Source: Tsukamurella paurometabola DSM 20162
GTDB lineage: Bacteria; Actinomycetota; Actinomycetes; Mycobacteriales; Mycobacteriaceae
Assembly: GCF_000092225.1 (NCBI RefSeq)
Contig: NC_014158.1
Span: 1,488,001-1,552,000, forward strand
Length of the DNA: 64,000 nt
Direction of reading: 5' to 3'
Below, piece after piece: positions 33,215 to 41,936 of the stretch. Position numbers and translations under genes: made by a program. Each line of letters starts with the position of its first letter. Position 1 is the stretch's first letter. A model generated the notes under the pieces. It was not told the DNA's origin, searched no databases, and saw only the letters and a program-made list of their open reading frames with translations.

Positions 33215-33958
33215 TCACCCCAGGATCGCGCGACGATCCGAATGGAAGAACGTGACCAGGGTGGTGATGCCGCACAGGACGCCTGCCGCGAGGATCACCT
33301 GTGGCCCGGTGAAGATCGAGCCGACCACGCCGCCGACCGCCGCGCCGAGCAGGAATCCCACGTACACCAACGCGTAGCCGAGCCAGTCGTACACCGTCCC
33401 GTTCCCGGACGCGTGCCGCTCGATCCCCTGACCCAACTTCACCAGGGTCCCGGTCACGTAGGACAGGGGTACCGAGACCTCGCCGTTCTTCACGAAGGAC
33501 GTGTTGAGTGCGCCCAGCGAGAACGTGATGATGAGGATCGGCACGAATCGCACCTCGGGTTCGGCGACACCGTCGAACCAGAAGTCCAGTCCCGACGCGG
33601 CGAGCAGCCCGACCGTGGTCAGCACCGTCGGGCCGTGCGGGTGACCGTGCCAGAAGAACCTCCGGCAGAACGATGCCACCACCACGCCCGCGACGAACGC
33701 CACGATGAGCGCCGTTGCCGCCAGTGCTCCGGCGCCCGCCACCTTCTCCTTGTCCGACACCGAGAACCAGCTCAGAACTGCGCGCTCGGTGTTGCCGGTC
33801 ATGAACGTGACGAAGTAGCCGGCCGAATGCAGGAAGGCGACGGCACCCACCATGCCGGCAACGCCGGCCAGCAGCCACGAGAGCCGTGCATCGGCGCCGA
33901 TCGCCGCCTCGCGGGAGACGACCGACTGCTTCGGGAGGTTCGTCGTGGTGGTTGTCAT
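33215..33958 (-). CDS. DUF1275 (YoaK-like) membrane protein
   Basis: The protein has 247 residues and about six membrane helices. AGMVGAVAFLHSAGYFVTFMTGNT near residue 35 is the DUF1275 signature (GxxDAxxFxxxGxxFxxxMTGNT), although the usual Asp is replaced by Val-Ala here. The second half contains SYVTGTLVKLGQGI, the repeat of the TGxT element. The function of the family is unknown; transport is suspected. Confidence 0.85.
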   Translation of the reverse strand: MTTTTTNLPKQSVVSREAAIGADARLSWLLAGVAGMVGAVAFLHSAGYFVTFMTGNTERAVLSWFSVSDKEKVAGAGALAATALIVAFVAGVVVASFCRRFFWHGHPHGPTVLTTVGLLAASGLDFWFDGVAEPEVRFVPILIITFSLGALNTSFVKNGEVSVPLSYVTGTLVKLGQGIERHASGNGTVYDWLGYALVYVGFLLGAAVGGVVGSIFTGPQVILAAGVLCGITTLVTFFHSDRRAILG

Positions 33959-34066
33959 GTCCCGTTGATACCGATCCGGGACGGTGGTCGCTGTTCAGGC
34001 GGGACAGGTTCACATGCGTCCCCGCAAAGCGGGCTGGTTCACATCATAGTGTGAGTGAGGCGAAGA

Positions 34067-34585
34067 TCACTCCGGTGGTGACGATGCCAGGAAGTCCCGC
34101 TGGAACAGCCGCATCAATCGCGCGTCCCGGTAGCTGCCGTTGGAGAAGTACTCCTCCCGAAGCAGGCCCTCCTCGACGAATCCCAGCTTCTCGTAGACGT
34201 GGGCGGCTCGTTCGTTCGCCACATCCACGAACAGGTACACCTTGTGCAGGTTGAGGATTCGGAAGGCGTAGTCGAGCGCCTTCCGGGTCGCGATACCCGC
34301 GTAGCCCTTGCCCTGCGCCGACGGTGCCACGATGATCTGGAACTCGCACTTGCGATGGATGAAGTTGATTTCCACCAACTCCACCAGGCCCACGGGTACC
34401 CCACTGGACTCGATGATGAACCGGCGCTCGCGCTCGTCGTGCACGTGCCGCTCGTAGATGTCCTCCATCTCGGCGAGCGCATCGAAGGGCTCCTCGAACC
34501 AGTACGACATCACCGCCCGGTCGTTGAACAGGCCGTGCACGAACCGCAGGTCCGTGCGCTCCATCGCGCGTAACTGGACGGTCAT
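34067..34585 (-). CDS. speG: Spermidine N(1)-acetyltransferase
   Basis: The protein has 172 residues, almost the length of E. coli SpeG, and matches it in all the memorable segments: MERTDLRFVHGLFNDRAVMSYWFEEPFDA, the RRFIIE strand, GLVELVEINFIHRKCEFQI, the CoA loop QGKGYAGIATRKALDYAF, LNLHKVYLFVDVANERA and YEKLGFVEEG. It should acetylate spermidine or spermine with acetyl-CoA in the cytosol, relieving polyamine toxicity. The DUF1304 gene starts upstream with a 9-bp gap, so they may be cotranscribed. Confidence 0.9.
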   Translation of the reverse strand: MTVQLRAMERTDLRFVHGLFNDRAVMSYWFEEPFDALAEMEDIYERHVHDERERRFIIESSGVPVGLVELVEINFIHRKCEFQIIVAPSAQGKGYAGIATRKALDYAFRILNLHKVYLFVDVANERAAHVYEKLGFVEEGLLREEYFSNGSYRDARLMRLFQRDFLASSPPE

Positions 34586-34594
34586 GGCGCCAGT

Positions 34595-34978
34595 TTAGGC
34601 CGCGAGACCCAGGGTGAGAACGACGATCGCGAGCAGGGGAGCGGTGCCCTGAACCGCCGCGGCGCGCGCCTTCGTCCGGTCCGAGAGCACCAGTACTGTC
34701 GCGGCCGCGACCATCGACACGAGGCCGGTGTAGACGAGCGTGGCACCCACGGCCCGTGCCGCTCCGAACACCGCGATACCGGCGATGACGGCGATCGCCA
34801 GGAACAGGTTGTAGAAGCCCTGATTGAAGGCCAAGGGCCGGGTGATCTCGGCGGTCTCCTCGGTGGTCCCGAACGCGGCGCGCGCCCGCGCCGACGTCCA
34901 CGCGATCGATTCCAGATAGAAGATGAAGCAATGGATGAGTGCCGCGCCGGCGGCCAGGGCGAGTCCCAGGACGATCAT
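34595..34978 (-). CDS. DUF1304 membrane protein
   Basis: The protein has 127 residues and four hydrophobic segments. The start ([15 protein letters not shown]) and [16 protein letters not shown] are typical DUF1304 motifs. The family is of unknown function and often adjacent to stress or efflux genes. The stop is 9 bp before speG on the same strand. Confidence 0.87.
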   Translation of the reverse strand: MIVLGLALAAGAALIHCFIFYLESIAWTSARARAAFGTTEETAEITRPLAFNQGFYNLFLAIAVIAGIAVFGAARAVGATLVYTGLVSMVAAATVLVLSDRTKARAAAVQGTAPLLAIVVLTLGLAA

Positions 34979-35148
34979 CGGAACATCATCGCCGATCGGC
35001 CGCGATCGGGCTCACCGCCCGGGCTGTGGAGCCGCAGCACCGTCGAGTACCCTGGTCCGAGTGCCGTAGGCCCGACGGGGCCTCGTGCTGCCCGCAGGAA
35101 ACCGCCCATCATCGCGGCATCCTGCCGATACCAACCCGAGGAGAACGA

Positions 35149-36534
35149 GTGAAGAGCACCGTCGAGCAGCTGAGCCCGACTCGCGTCCGCCTGAGTGTCG
35201 AGGTTCCCTTCGACGAGCTCGCGCCCGATTTCGAGCGCGCGTACGAGGCCCTCGCCCAGCAGGTGAACATCCCCGGCTTCCGCAAGGGCAAGGCGCCCGC
35301 GAAGCTGATCGAGGCGCGCGTCGGCCGCGACGCCGTGCTCTCGCAGGTGATCAACGACGCGCTGCCCGGCAAGTACAGCCAGGCCGTGCTCGACTCGGAG
35401 GTCAAGGCCCTGGGCCAGCCCGAGATCGACATCGAGAAGCTCGAGTACGGCGAGGCCCTGTCCTTCACCGCCGAGGTCGACGTGCGCCCCGAGGTCACCC
35501 TGCCCGAGTACTCGGGCATCGAGGTCGAGGTCCCCAGCCTCGAGGTCACCGACGCCGATGTCGAGGAGCAGCTCGATGGCCTGCGTGCCCGCTTCGGCAC
35601 GCTCAAGGGCGTCGACCGTCCCGTCCAGGAGGGCGACTTCGTCACCATCGACCTGTCGGCGACCGTCGACGGTAAGGACGTCGAGGACGCCAAGACCACC
35701 GGCCTCTCGCACGAGGTGGGCTCGGGCAACCTGATCGACGGCCTCGATGAAGCCATCGTCGGCCTCAAGTCCGGCGAGTCCAAGCAGTTCACGACCAACC
35801 TCGTCGCCGGCGAGTTCGCCGGCCAGGAGGCCGAGGTGACTGTCACCGTCGACTCGGTCAAGGAGCGCGAGCTGCCCGAGCTCGACGACGAGTTCGCCCA
35901 GCTGGCCAGCGAGTTCGACACCGTCGATGAGCTGCGGGACGACCTGCGTGGCCGGGTCGAGCAGAACAAGAAGCTGAGCCAGGCCGCCGAGATCCGCGAC
36001 GCCGTGCTGGAGAAGCTCATCGAGGCCACCGAGATCCCGCTGCCCGAAGCCGTGGTCAAGGAGCAGGCGGACGCCAACGTGCACGATGTGCTGCACCAGG
36101 TGGGCCACAACGAGGAGCTGCTCGAGACCGCGCTCAAGGCGCAGGGCACCAGCCGCGAGGAGTTCGAGAAGCAGGCGCAGGAGTCCGCCGAGAAGCAGGT
36201 CAAGGTGCAGCTGCTGCTCGATGCCATCGCCGACGCGCAGGACGTGCAGGTCGATCAGCAGGAGCTGCAGGAGCACATCCTGTTCCAGTCGCAGCGCTAC
36301 GGCATGCAGCCGCAGGAGTTCATCGCGCAGATCCAGCAGGCCGGCCAGCTGCCCGCTCTGTTCCAGGAGGTCCGCCGCGGTAAGGGCCTCGCCGATGTGG
36401 TGCTCGAGGTGAAGGTCGTGGACGCCGACGGCAACCCCGTCGATACCAAGGCGCTGTTCGACCGCGAGGACGCCGACGAGGCGCCCGAGGCCGACTCCGC
36501 CGAGGCCGAGTCCACCGAGGCCGACGAGAAGTAG
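35149..36534 (+). CDS. tig: Trigger factor, ribosome-associated chaperone
   Basis: GTG 35149 after GAGGAGAACGA gives 461 residues. The N-terminal ribosome-binding domain has the signature GFRKGKAP (about 43-50). A FKBP-type PPIase domain (about 155-245, with [14 protein letters not shown] and [10 protein letters not shown]) and a long helical C-terminal domain follow, ending in an Ala/Glu/Asp-rich tail. It binds near L23 and shields nascent chains. As in other Mycobacteriales it is just upstream of clpP1clpP2. A hairpin terminator follows at once. Confidence 0.97.
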   Translation: MKSTVEQLSPTRVRLSVEVPFDELAPDFERAYEALAQQVNIPGFRKGKAPAKLIEARVGRDAVLSQVINDALPGKYSQAVLDSEVKALGQPEIDIEKLEYGEALSFTAEVDVRPEVTLPEYSGIEVEVPSLEVTDADVEEQLDGLRARFGTLKGVDRPVQEGDFVTIDLSATVDGKDVEDAKTTGLSHEVGSGNLIDGLDEAIVGLKSGESKQFTTNLVAGEFAGQEAEVTVTVDSVKERELPELDDEFAQLASEFDTVDELRDDLRGRVEQNKKLSQAAEIRDAVLEKLIEATEIPLPEAVVKEQADANVHDVLHQVGHNEELLETALKAQGTSREEFEKQAQESAEKQVKVQLLLDAIADAQDVQVDQQELQEHILFQSQRYGMQPQEFIAQIQQAGQLPALFQEVRRGKGLADVVLEVKVVDADGNPVDTKALFDREDADEAPEADSAEAESTEADEK

Positions 36535-36545
36535 TCCCCGGACAG

Positions 36546-36578
36546 ACGCCCCGCAGTCACACGGCTGCGGGGCGTTTC
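36546..36578 (+). terminator. Rho-independent terminator after tig
   Basis: ACGCCCCGCAG (36546-36556) and CTGCGGGGCGT (36565-36575) form a perfect 11-bp stem with an 8-nt loop followed by TTTCTG. It separates tig from clpP1. Confidence 0.88.
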
Positions 36579-36600
36579 TGCCCTCAGCGGACCCGAGCGT

Positions 36601-36621
36601 GCCGGGGGACGGTTCACGGGT
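36601..36621 (+). promoter_or_regulatory. clpP1-upstream element shared with clpX
   Basis: GCCGGG followed by CGGTTCACGGGT ends 48 bp before clpP1. The same two blocks with a 1-nt spacing difference lie at 38043-38064, 71 bp before clpX. GTTCAC-N4-GCG loosely resembles ClgR-type sites. A common activator is inferred. Confidence 0.5.
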
Positions 36622-36669
36622 GCGCGTTCGTTAGTGTCGATGTCAGCAAAGAAAGGCAGGGAGCAGCGG

Positions 36670-37263
36670 ATGACCTCCAACCCCATTATGCGGACCGGAC
36701 TCGCCGGTTTGAACCTCAACGATTCGGTGTACAGCCGCCTCCTGGAGTCGCGGATCATCTTCCTCGGCAGCGAGGTGAACGACGACATCGCGAACCAGCT
36801 GTGCGCGCAGATGCTGCTGCTGTCCGCGGAGGACCCCAGCAAGGACATCAACCTCTACATCAACTCACCCGGCGGCAGCATCTCCGCCGGCATGGCGATC
36901 TTCGACACCATGGAGTTCGTGGAGTGCGATGTGGCGACCTACGCCATGGGTATGGCCGCCTCGATGGGTGAGTTCCTGCTCGCTGCGGGCGCCAAGGGCA
37001 AGCGCTACGCGCTGCCGCACGCCCGGATCATGATGCATCAGCCGTCCGCTGGCATCGGTGGTACCGCCGCCGATATCGCCATCCAGGCCGAGCTTTTCCG
37101 CAACACCAAGGTCGAGATGAACCGCCTCAATGCGCAGTTCACCGGCCAGCCGATCGAGAAGATCGAAGCCGACGCGGACCGCGACAAGTGGTTCACCGCT
37201 GAGCAGGCCCGCGACTACGGTTTCGTCGACCACGTCGTCAGCCGCGCGAGCTCCGTCAAGTAG
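36670..37263 (+). CDS. clpP1: ATP-dependent Clp protease proteolytic subunit 1
   Basis: ATG 36670 follows GGCAGGGAG and gives 197 residues. The catalytic triad is intact at S98 (GMAASMGEF), H123 (MMHQPSAG) and D172 (ADADRDKW). The substrate-groove motif INSPGGS is at about 65-70. With ClpP2 it forms the mixed ClpP1P2 tetradecamer typical of mycobacteria, fed by ClpX or ClpC1. Seventeen bases separate it from clpP2, so they form one operon. Confidence 0.97.
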   Translation: MTSNPIMRTGLAGLNLNDSVYSRLLESRIIFLGSEVNDDIANQLCAQMLLLSAEDPSKDINLYINSPGGSISAGMAIFDTMEFVECDVATYAMGMAASMGEFLLAAGAKGKRYALPHARIMMHQPSAGIGGTAADIAIQAELFRNTKVEMNRLNAQFTGQPIEKIEADADRDKWFTAEQARDYGFVDHVVSRASSVK

Positions 37264-37280
37264 GAGAGGACACCACTGCA

Positions 37281-37949
37281 ATGAACGACGGTTACCCCAA
37301 CATGGCTCCGCAGGGCCTGCACGTCCCCGGTGGCGCCCAGTCGCGCTACAGCATCCCGCAGTTCTTCGAGCGCGCCGCCAACGGCGAGCAGCGGGTCATG
37401 GACCCGTACGCGAAGCTGTTCGACGAGCGCATCATCTTCCTCAAGACTCAGATCGATGAGGTCTCGGCGAACGATGTGATGGCGCAGCTGCTGGTGCTCG
37501 AGTCGCAGGACCCCGACCGCGACATCACCATCTACATCAACTCGCCCGGCGGCAGCCTCTACGACGCTCTGGGCATCTACGACACGATGCAGTACGTCCA
37601 TTGCGACGTCGCCACCGTGGTGCTGGGCACGGCCGCCTCCGCCGCTGCGATCCTGCTCGCCGGTGGCACCCCGGGCAAGCGCGCCGCGCTGCCCAACTCG
37701 ACGGTGCTCATCCACCAGCCGCGCACCGGCGGCGCCATGCGCGGTCAGGTCTCCGACCTGGAGATCCAGGCCGCTGAGATGGAGCGGGCCCGCAACCGGC
37801 TCGACGAGATCCTGGCCAGCCACACCGGCCAGACCGTGGAGCAGATCCGCAAGGACACCGACCGCGACAACATCCTCACGGCCGATCAGGCCAAGGAGTA
37901 CGGCATCGTCGACACGGTGTTCCCGTACCGCAAGGCGTCGGCCAAGTAG
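37281..37949 (+). CDS. clpP2: ATP-dependent Clp protease proteolytic subunit 2
   Basis: The protein has 222 residues, with AGGAGAGGA before ATG. The triad is S120 (GTAASAAAIL), H145 (LIHQPRTGG) and D196 (KDTDRDN). It has a longer N-terminus than ClpP1, as in M. tuberculosis ClpP2, where this ring docks the ATPase. A GC-rich hairpin follows at 37967-38010. Confidence 0.97.
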   Translation: MNDGYPNMAPQGLHVPGGAQSRYSIPQFFERAANGEQRVMDPYAKLFDERIIFLKTQIDEVSANDVMAQLLVLESQDPDRDITIYINSPGGSLYDALGIYDTMQYVHCDVATVVLGTAASAAAILLAGGTPGKRAALPNSTVLIHQPRTGGAMRGQVSDLEIQAAEMERARNRLDEILASHTGQTVEQIRKDTDRDNILTADQAKEYGIVDTVFPYRKASAK

Positions 37950-37966
37950 GGATTCGCACACCGCCA

Positions 37967-38010
37967 CGGGGGCCGCGACACGCCGCGAAGGCATCGGTCC
38001 GCGGCCCCCG
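37967..38010 (+). terminator. GC hairpin after clpP2
   Basis: CGGGGGCCGCG (37967-37977) and CGCGGCCCCCG (38000-38010) are perfect 11-bp arms with a 22-nt loop and no T tract, an intrinsic-terminator-like structure common in actinobacteria. Confidence 0.65.
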
Positions 38011-38042
38011 GCGGCGGCTGCAGCAAGCTATTCATATCGGTC

Positions 38043-38064
38043 GCCGGGACTGCGGTTCACGGGT
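38043..38064 (+). promoter_or_regulatory. clpX-upstream element shared with clpP1
   Basis: GCCGGG then CGGTTCACGGGT, the same blocks as at 36601-36621. It lies between the clpP2 hairpin and clpX, which therefore probably has its own promoter under the same regulator. Confidence 0.5.
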
Positions 38065-38135
38065 ACCGTCGTAAACAAGCGTCACGCACCGCGAACTCGG
38101 TGAACACGCGGACCAGCTAGGGAAGTAGGACAGCA

Positions 38136-39413
38136 ATGGCACGGATCGGGGACGGCGCGGACCTGCTCAAGTGCTCCTTCTGCGGGAAGAGCCAGAAGCA
38201 GGTCAAGAAGCTGATCGCCGGCCCCGGCGTGTACATCTGCGACGAGTGCATCGACCTCTGCAACGAGATCATCGAAGAGGAACTGGCCGAGTCCAGCGAT
38301 GTGAAACTGGACGAGCTGCCCAAGCCCGTCGAGATCCGCGACTTCCTGGACAACTACGTCATCGGCCAGGACTCCGCCAAGCGGAACCTCGCCGTGGCGG
38401 TCTACAACCACTACAAGCGCATCCAAGCGGGCGAGCGCAAGGACGCCCGCGGCGAGAGCGTGGAGCTGGCGAAGTCCAACATCCTCATGCTCGGTCCCAC
38501 CGGCTGCGGCAAGACCTACCTGGCGCAGACCCTGGCGAAGATGCTCAACGTGCCCTTCGCGATCGCCGATGCCACCGCCCTCACCGAGGCCGGTTACGTG
38601 GGCGAAGACGTGGAGAACATCCTGCTCAAGCTGATCCAGGCCGCCGACTACGACGTCAAGCGCGCCGAGACCGGCATCATCTACATCGACGAGGTCGACA
38701 AGATCGCCCGCAAGAGCGAGAACCCGTCGATCACGCGCGATGTCTCGGGCGAGGGTGTGCAGCAGGCCCTGCTGAAGATCCTCGAGGGCACCCAGGCCTC
38801 GGTGCCCCCGCAGGGCGGCCGCAAGCACCCGCACCAGGAGTTCATCCAGATCGACACGACGAACGTGCTGTTCATCGTGGCCGGCGCCTTCGCCGGGCTG
38901 GAGAAGGTGGTGGGTGACCGGATCGGTAAGCGCGGCCTGGGCTTCGGCACCGAGGTCCGTTCCAAGGCCGAGGTCGATACCGTCGATCACTTCGCCGATG
39001 TGCTGCCCGAGGATCTCATCAAGTTCGGTCTGATCCCCGAGTTCATCGGTCGCCTCCCGGTGATCGCGTCGGTGAGCAACCTCGACAAGGAATCGCTGGT
39101 CTCGATCCTCTCCGAGCCCAAGAACGCGCTCGTCAAGCAGTACGAGCGGCTGTTCGAGATGGACGGTGTGGAGCTCGAATTCGACGAGGACGCGCTCGGT
39201 GCCATCGCCGATCAGGCGATCCTGCGCGGCACCGGCGCTCGTGGCCTGCGCGCGATCATGGAAGAGGTGCTCAACCCCGTCATGTTCGACATCCCGTCGC
39301 GCGATGACGTGGCGAAGGTGGTCGTGACGGGCGAGACGGTGCGCGACAACGTGCTTCCGACCATCGTTCCCCGCAAGCGCTCTCGCGACGAGCGCCGCGA
39401 CAAGAGCGCGTAG
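38136..39413 (+). CDS. clpX: ATP-dependent Clp protease ATP-binding subunit ClpX
   Basis: The protein has 425 residues, the usual length. The N-terminal zinc domain has C13-x2-C16 and C35-x2-C38. The AAA+ domain shows Walker A GPTGCGKT (120-127), Walker B IIYIDE (181-186), the pore-loop GYVGED (153-158), and sensor-type motifs in [10 protein letters not shown] and the [11 protein letters not shown] box. It unfolds substrates, including ssrA-tagged ones, for ClpP1P2. GGAAG precedes ATG. Confidence 0.98.
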   Translation: MARIGDGADLLKCSFCGKSQKQVKKLIAGPGVYICDECIDLCNEIIEEELAESSDVKLDELPKPVEIRDFLDNYVIGQDSAKRNLAVAVYNHYKRIQAGERKDARGESVELAKSNILMLGPTGCGKTYLAQTLAKMLNVPFAIADATALTEAGYVGEDVENILLKLIQAADYDVKRAETGIIYIDEVDKIARKSENPSITRDVSGEGVQQALLKILEGTQASVPPQGGRKHPHQEFIQIDTTNVLFIVAGAFAGLEKVVGDRIGKRGLGFGTEVRSKAEVDTVDHFADVLPEDLIKFGLIPEFIGRLPVIASVSNLDKESLVSILSEPKNALVKQYERLFEMDGVELEFDEDALGAIADQAILRGTGARGLRAIMEEVLNPVMFDIPSRDDVAKVVVTGETVRDNVLPTIVPRKRSRDERRDKSA

Positions 39414-39437
39414 CTCCGCGGTACGAGCCGCTCTCCG

Positions 39438-40223
39438 TTAGGCCGGTTCCCGCGGATCGTCGAGGTTCGGTGCCGCATTCGCGGCCAGCCTCGACTCGTG
39501 AAGCTCCAGGTTCTTCCAGACGCGCCGGTAGAAGGCGAGCCGGGCCTCGTCGGGCGCGACCCCGTAGGCCTCGAACAACACGTCCGGCCGCGGCTGGTCG
39601 AAGTTCCAGTCCAAGCTCATCGCCGCGACGGCCAGATCGGCCCACCGGTCGGCCGTTCCGAGCGAGCCGAGGTCGACGTGCCCGGCGAACCGGCCGTCCT
39701 CGCCCACCAAGGTGTTCGGGGCGCAGGCGTCGCCGTGGCACACTACGAGCCGGTCGATCGGCGGTGTCGGACCGAGCGCCGCGCGCTCGGCCGGCGTCAG
39801 CCCGACTGTGCGAGCGGATACCGACCAGTCGAAGGGGCATACGTGCACCGGCAGCGTGTCATGCAGATGGCGTAGTCCCGCGCCGATGGCCCGCGCCGCG
39901 ATAGCCGGGCTGTCGGCCCAGCGCGGATCGATCGCCGAAGTCCCCGCGATTGCTGCGGTCACCAGCCATTCGGCACCGTCGCTGCTGCCCCGAGCGATCA
40001 CCCGGGGCACCGTGACGTGCGGTTGCGCCCACCGCAACCGCACGGCCTCGGCGTCGAAGTCGAGCTCCGGCGTCTGCGTGGGCATCCACTTGATGTACTC
40101 ATCGTCGCCGAGGCGAAAGGTGATCCCGCCCAGATCGTTCCGCCAGACGGGCGTGATCCGCCGGCCGGCAGCGCGCGCCGCCACCGCGGCGGGCACGGCG
40201 ATGTCCGGGGCGGGCGTACTCAC
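39438..40223 (-). CDS. Aminoglycoside phosphotransferase-family kinase (APH(3')-like)
   Basis: The protein has 261 residues. The kinase motifs are VVCHGDACAPNTLV (catalytic Asp) and HVDLGSLGTADRWADLA (metal-binding D), with an N-lobe containing IKWMP. The spacing follows APH(3') enzymes, which phosphorylate aminoglycosides; environmental homologues may act on other substrates. The start overlaps the stop of the upstream ABC-F gene (ATGA), pairing two potential antibiotic-resistance genes in one operon. Confidence 0.85.
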   Translation of the reverse strand: MSTPAPDIAVPAAVAARAAGRRITPVWRNDLGGITFRLGDDEYIKWMPTQTPELDFDAEAVRLRWAQPHVTVPRVIARGSSDGAEWLVTAAIAGTSAIDPRWADSPAIAARAIGAGLRHLHDTLPVHVCPFDWSVSARTVGLTPAERAALGPTPPIDRLVVCHGDACAPNTLVGEDGRFAGHVDLGSLGTADRWADLAVAAMSLDWNFDQPRPDVLFEAYGVAPDEARLAFYRRVWKNLELHESRLAANAAPNLDDPREPA

Positions 40224-41854
40224 CGTGCCGCGCCCGACCGATCGCGCTGTACCCGGGCTTCGTGCCAGACGGGCTCGTCGGCCTCGCGAACGGCACCGTC
40301 GGACCCGAACACCAGGAACCGGTCGAAGGACCGTGCGAACCAGCGGTCGTGCGTGACCGCCATGACGGTTCCCTCGTACGCCTCCAGCGCATCTTGCAGT
40401 GCCTCAGCGCTTTCCAAGTCCAAGTTGTCGGTGGGCTCGTCGAGCAGCAGTGCGGTGCTACCCGCGAATTCCAGCAGCAGCACCTGGAATCGGGCCTGCT
40501 GCCCGCCCGACAGACTCTCGAACCGCTGCTCGGCCTGTCCATGCAACTCGTACCGCCGCAGGGCGGGCATCGACCGCCCCAGATCGGCGGCGTGCTCCTC
40601 GCGCAGGATCTGTACCAGCGTGCGGCCCTGCAACTCCGGATGCGCGTGGGTTTGCGCGAAATGCCCCGGTACCACGCGCGCCCCGAGGGTTGCAGTGCCG
40701 GTGTGCGCCACGTCCTCTCCCGCCAGCAGCCGCAAGAAGTGCGATTTGCCGGAGCCGTTCGAACCCAGCACCGCGACCCGTTCGCCGTAGAAGACCTCCA
40801 GGTCGAAGGGCTTCATCAAGCCGGTCAGCTCCAATCGCTTCGCCGTCACGGCACGAACTCCGGTGCGCCCACCGCGCAAACGCATTGCGATCTGCTGCTG
40901 CCGTGGCGGCTCCGGGGGTGGCCCCGCCTCCTCGAACTTGCGCAGCCGGGTCTGCGCCGCCGAGTACCGAGAGGCCATGCCGTCGTTGAACTTCGCCTGT
41001 TCGCGCAAGGTGAGCACCAGCTTCTTGAGCTGCTGGTGCCGCTCGTCCCAGCGGCGGCGCAGTTCCTCGAACCGCGCGAATCGCTCCTCCCTCGCGGCGG
41101 GGAAGCTGGCGAAGCCGCCGCCGTGCACCCAGGCGTCCGCGCCGCCGGGAGCGGGATCGACCGCCACGATCCGAGTCGCCGCCCGCGACAGCAGTTCCCG
41201 GTCGTGGCTCACGAACAGCACCGTCTTCGGGGTCTGCCGCAGCTGCTCCTCGAGCCACTCCTTGCCGGGCACATCGAGGTAGTTGTCCGGTTCATCGAGA
41301 AGCAGCACCTCGGCCTCGCCGCGCAGCAGCGCTTCCAATGCGAGGCGTTTCTGCTCGCCGCCCGACAGCGACGTGAGGCCACGCCACTGCGCTTGGTCGT
41401 AGGGCACTCCGAGTGCGGCCATGGTGCACGCATCCCACATCGTCTCCGCGAGATAGCCTCCGGCGTCGCCCCATTCGGCCAGTGCGTCCGCATAGCGCAG
41501 CTGGTTCGCGTCGCCGTCGTCGTCCAAGAGCGCGAGCTCGGTGGCGTCGAGGCCGGCGGCCGCCGCCTGGAGCCGCGCGGGGGAGACCGAGACCAACAGG
41601 TCCCGGACCGTGCGCTCGTCGCGCAGCGACCCGATGAACTGCGGCATCACGCCGACGCCGCCACTGGACGTCACCGTTCCGCCGTGCGGTTCCAACTCGC
41701 CTGCCAACAGCCGTAGCAGCGTCGTCTTTCCCGCGCCGTTGCGGCCCACCAATGCGGCGACGGCACCGTCTCCCACACGGAACGAGACATCACCGAGGAG
41801 GGCTCGCCCGTCCGGCAGGTAATACTCCACGTGCGTCGCCTCAAGGTGTCCCAT
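40220..41854 (-). CDS. ABC-F family ATP-binding protein
   Basis: The protein has 544 residues with two ATPase domains and no membrane helix. First domain: Walker A GRNGAGKTT (about 38-46), signature LSGGEQKR, Walker B VLLLDEPDNYLD. Second domain: GSNGSGKS (about 372), LSGGQQARF, ALLLDEPTDNLD. A charged helical linker lies between. ABC-F proteins act on the ribosome, either protecting against antibiotics or regulating translation. Coupling to an APH-like kinase favours a protective role, by inference. Confidence 0.92.
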   Translation of the reverse strand: MGHLEATHVEYYLPDGRALLGDVSFRVGDGAVAALVGRNGAGKTTLLRLLAGELEPHGGTVTSSGGVGVMPQFIGSLRDERTVRDLLVSVSPARLQAAAAGLDATELALLDDDGDANQLRYADALAEWGDAGGYLAETMWDACTMAALGVPYDQAQWRGLTSLSGGEQKRLALEALLRGEAEVLLLDEPDNYLDVPGKEWLEEQLRQTPKTVLFVSHDRELLSRAATRIVAVDPAPGGADAWVHGGGFASFPAAREERFARFEELRRRWDERHQQLKKLVLTLREQAKFNDGMASRYSAAQTRLRKFEEAGPPPEPPRQQQIAMRLRGGRTGVRAVTAKRLELTGLMKPFDLEVFYGERVAVLGSNGSGKSHFLRLLAGEDVAHTGTATLGARVVPGHFAQTHAHPELQGRTLVQILREEHAADLGRSMPALRRYELHGQAEQRFESLSGGQQARFQVLLLEFAGSTALLLDEPTDNLDLESAEALQDALEAYEGTVMAVTHDRWFARSFDRFLVFGSDGAVREADEPVWHEARVQRDRSGAAR

Positions 41855-41936
41855 ATGCCCATCCTGCTGGGCCCGGCGTCGACACCGCTACCGGTTTTCG
41901 CTGACTCTCTCGGGGAGGGAGGGGCGACGGTGCGCG

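Noticed and set aside
34975-36276. Minus-strand open frame of 433 codons across tig
   Set aside because: Leu/Asp/Gly-rich composition, no family motif, and complete overlap with trigger factor.
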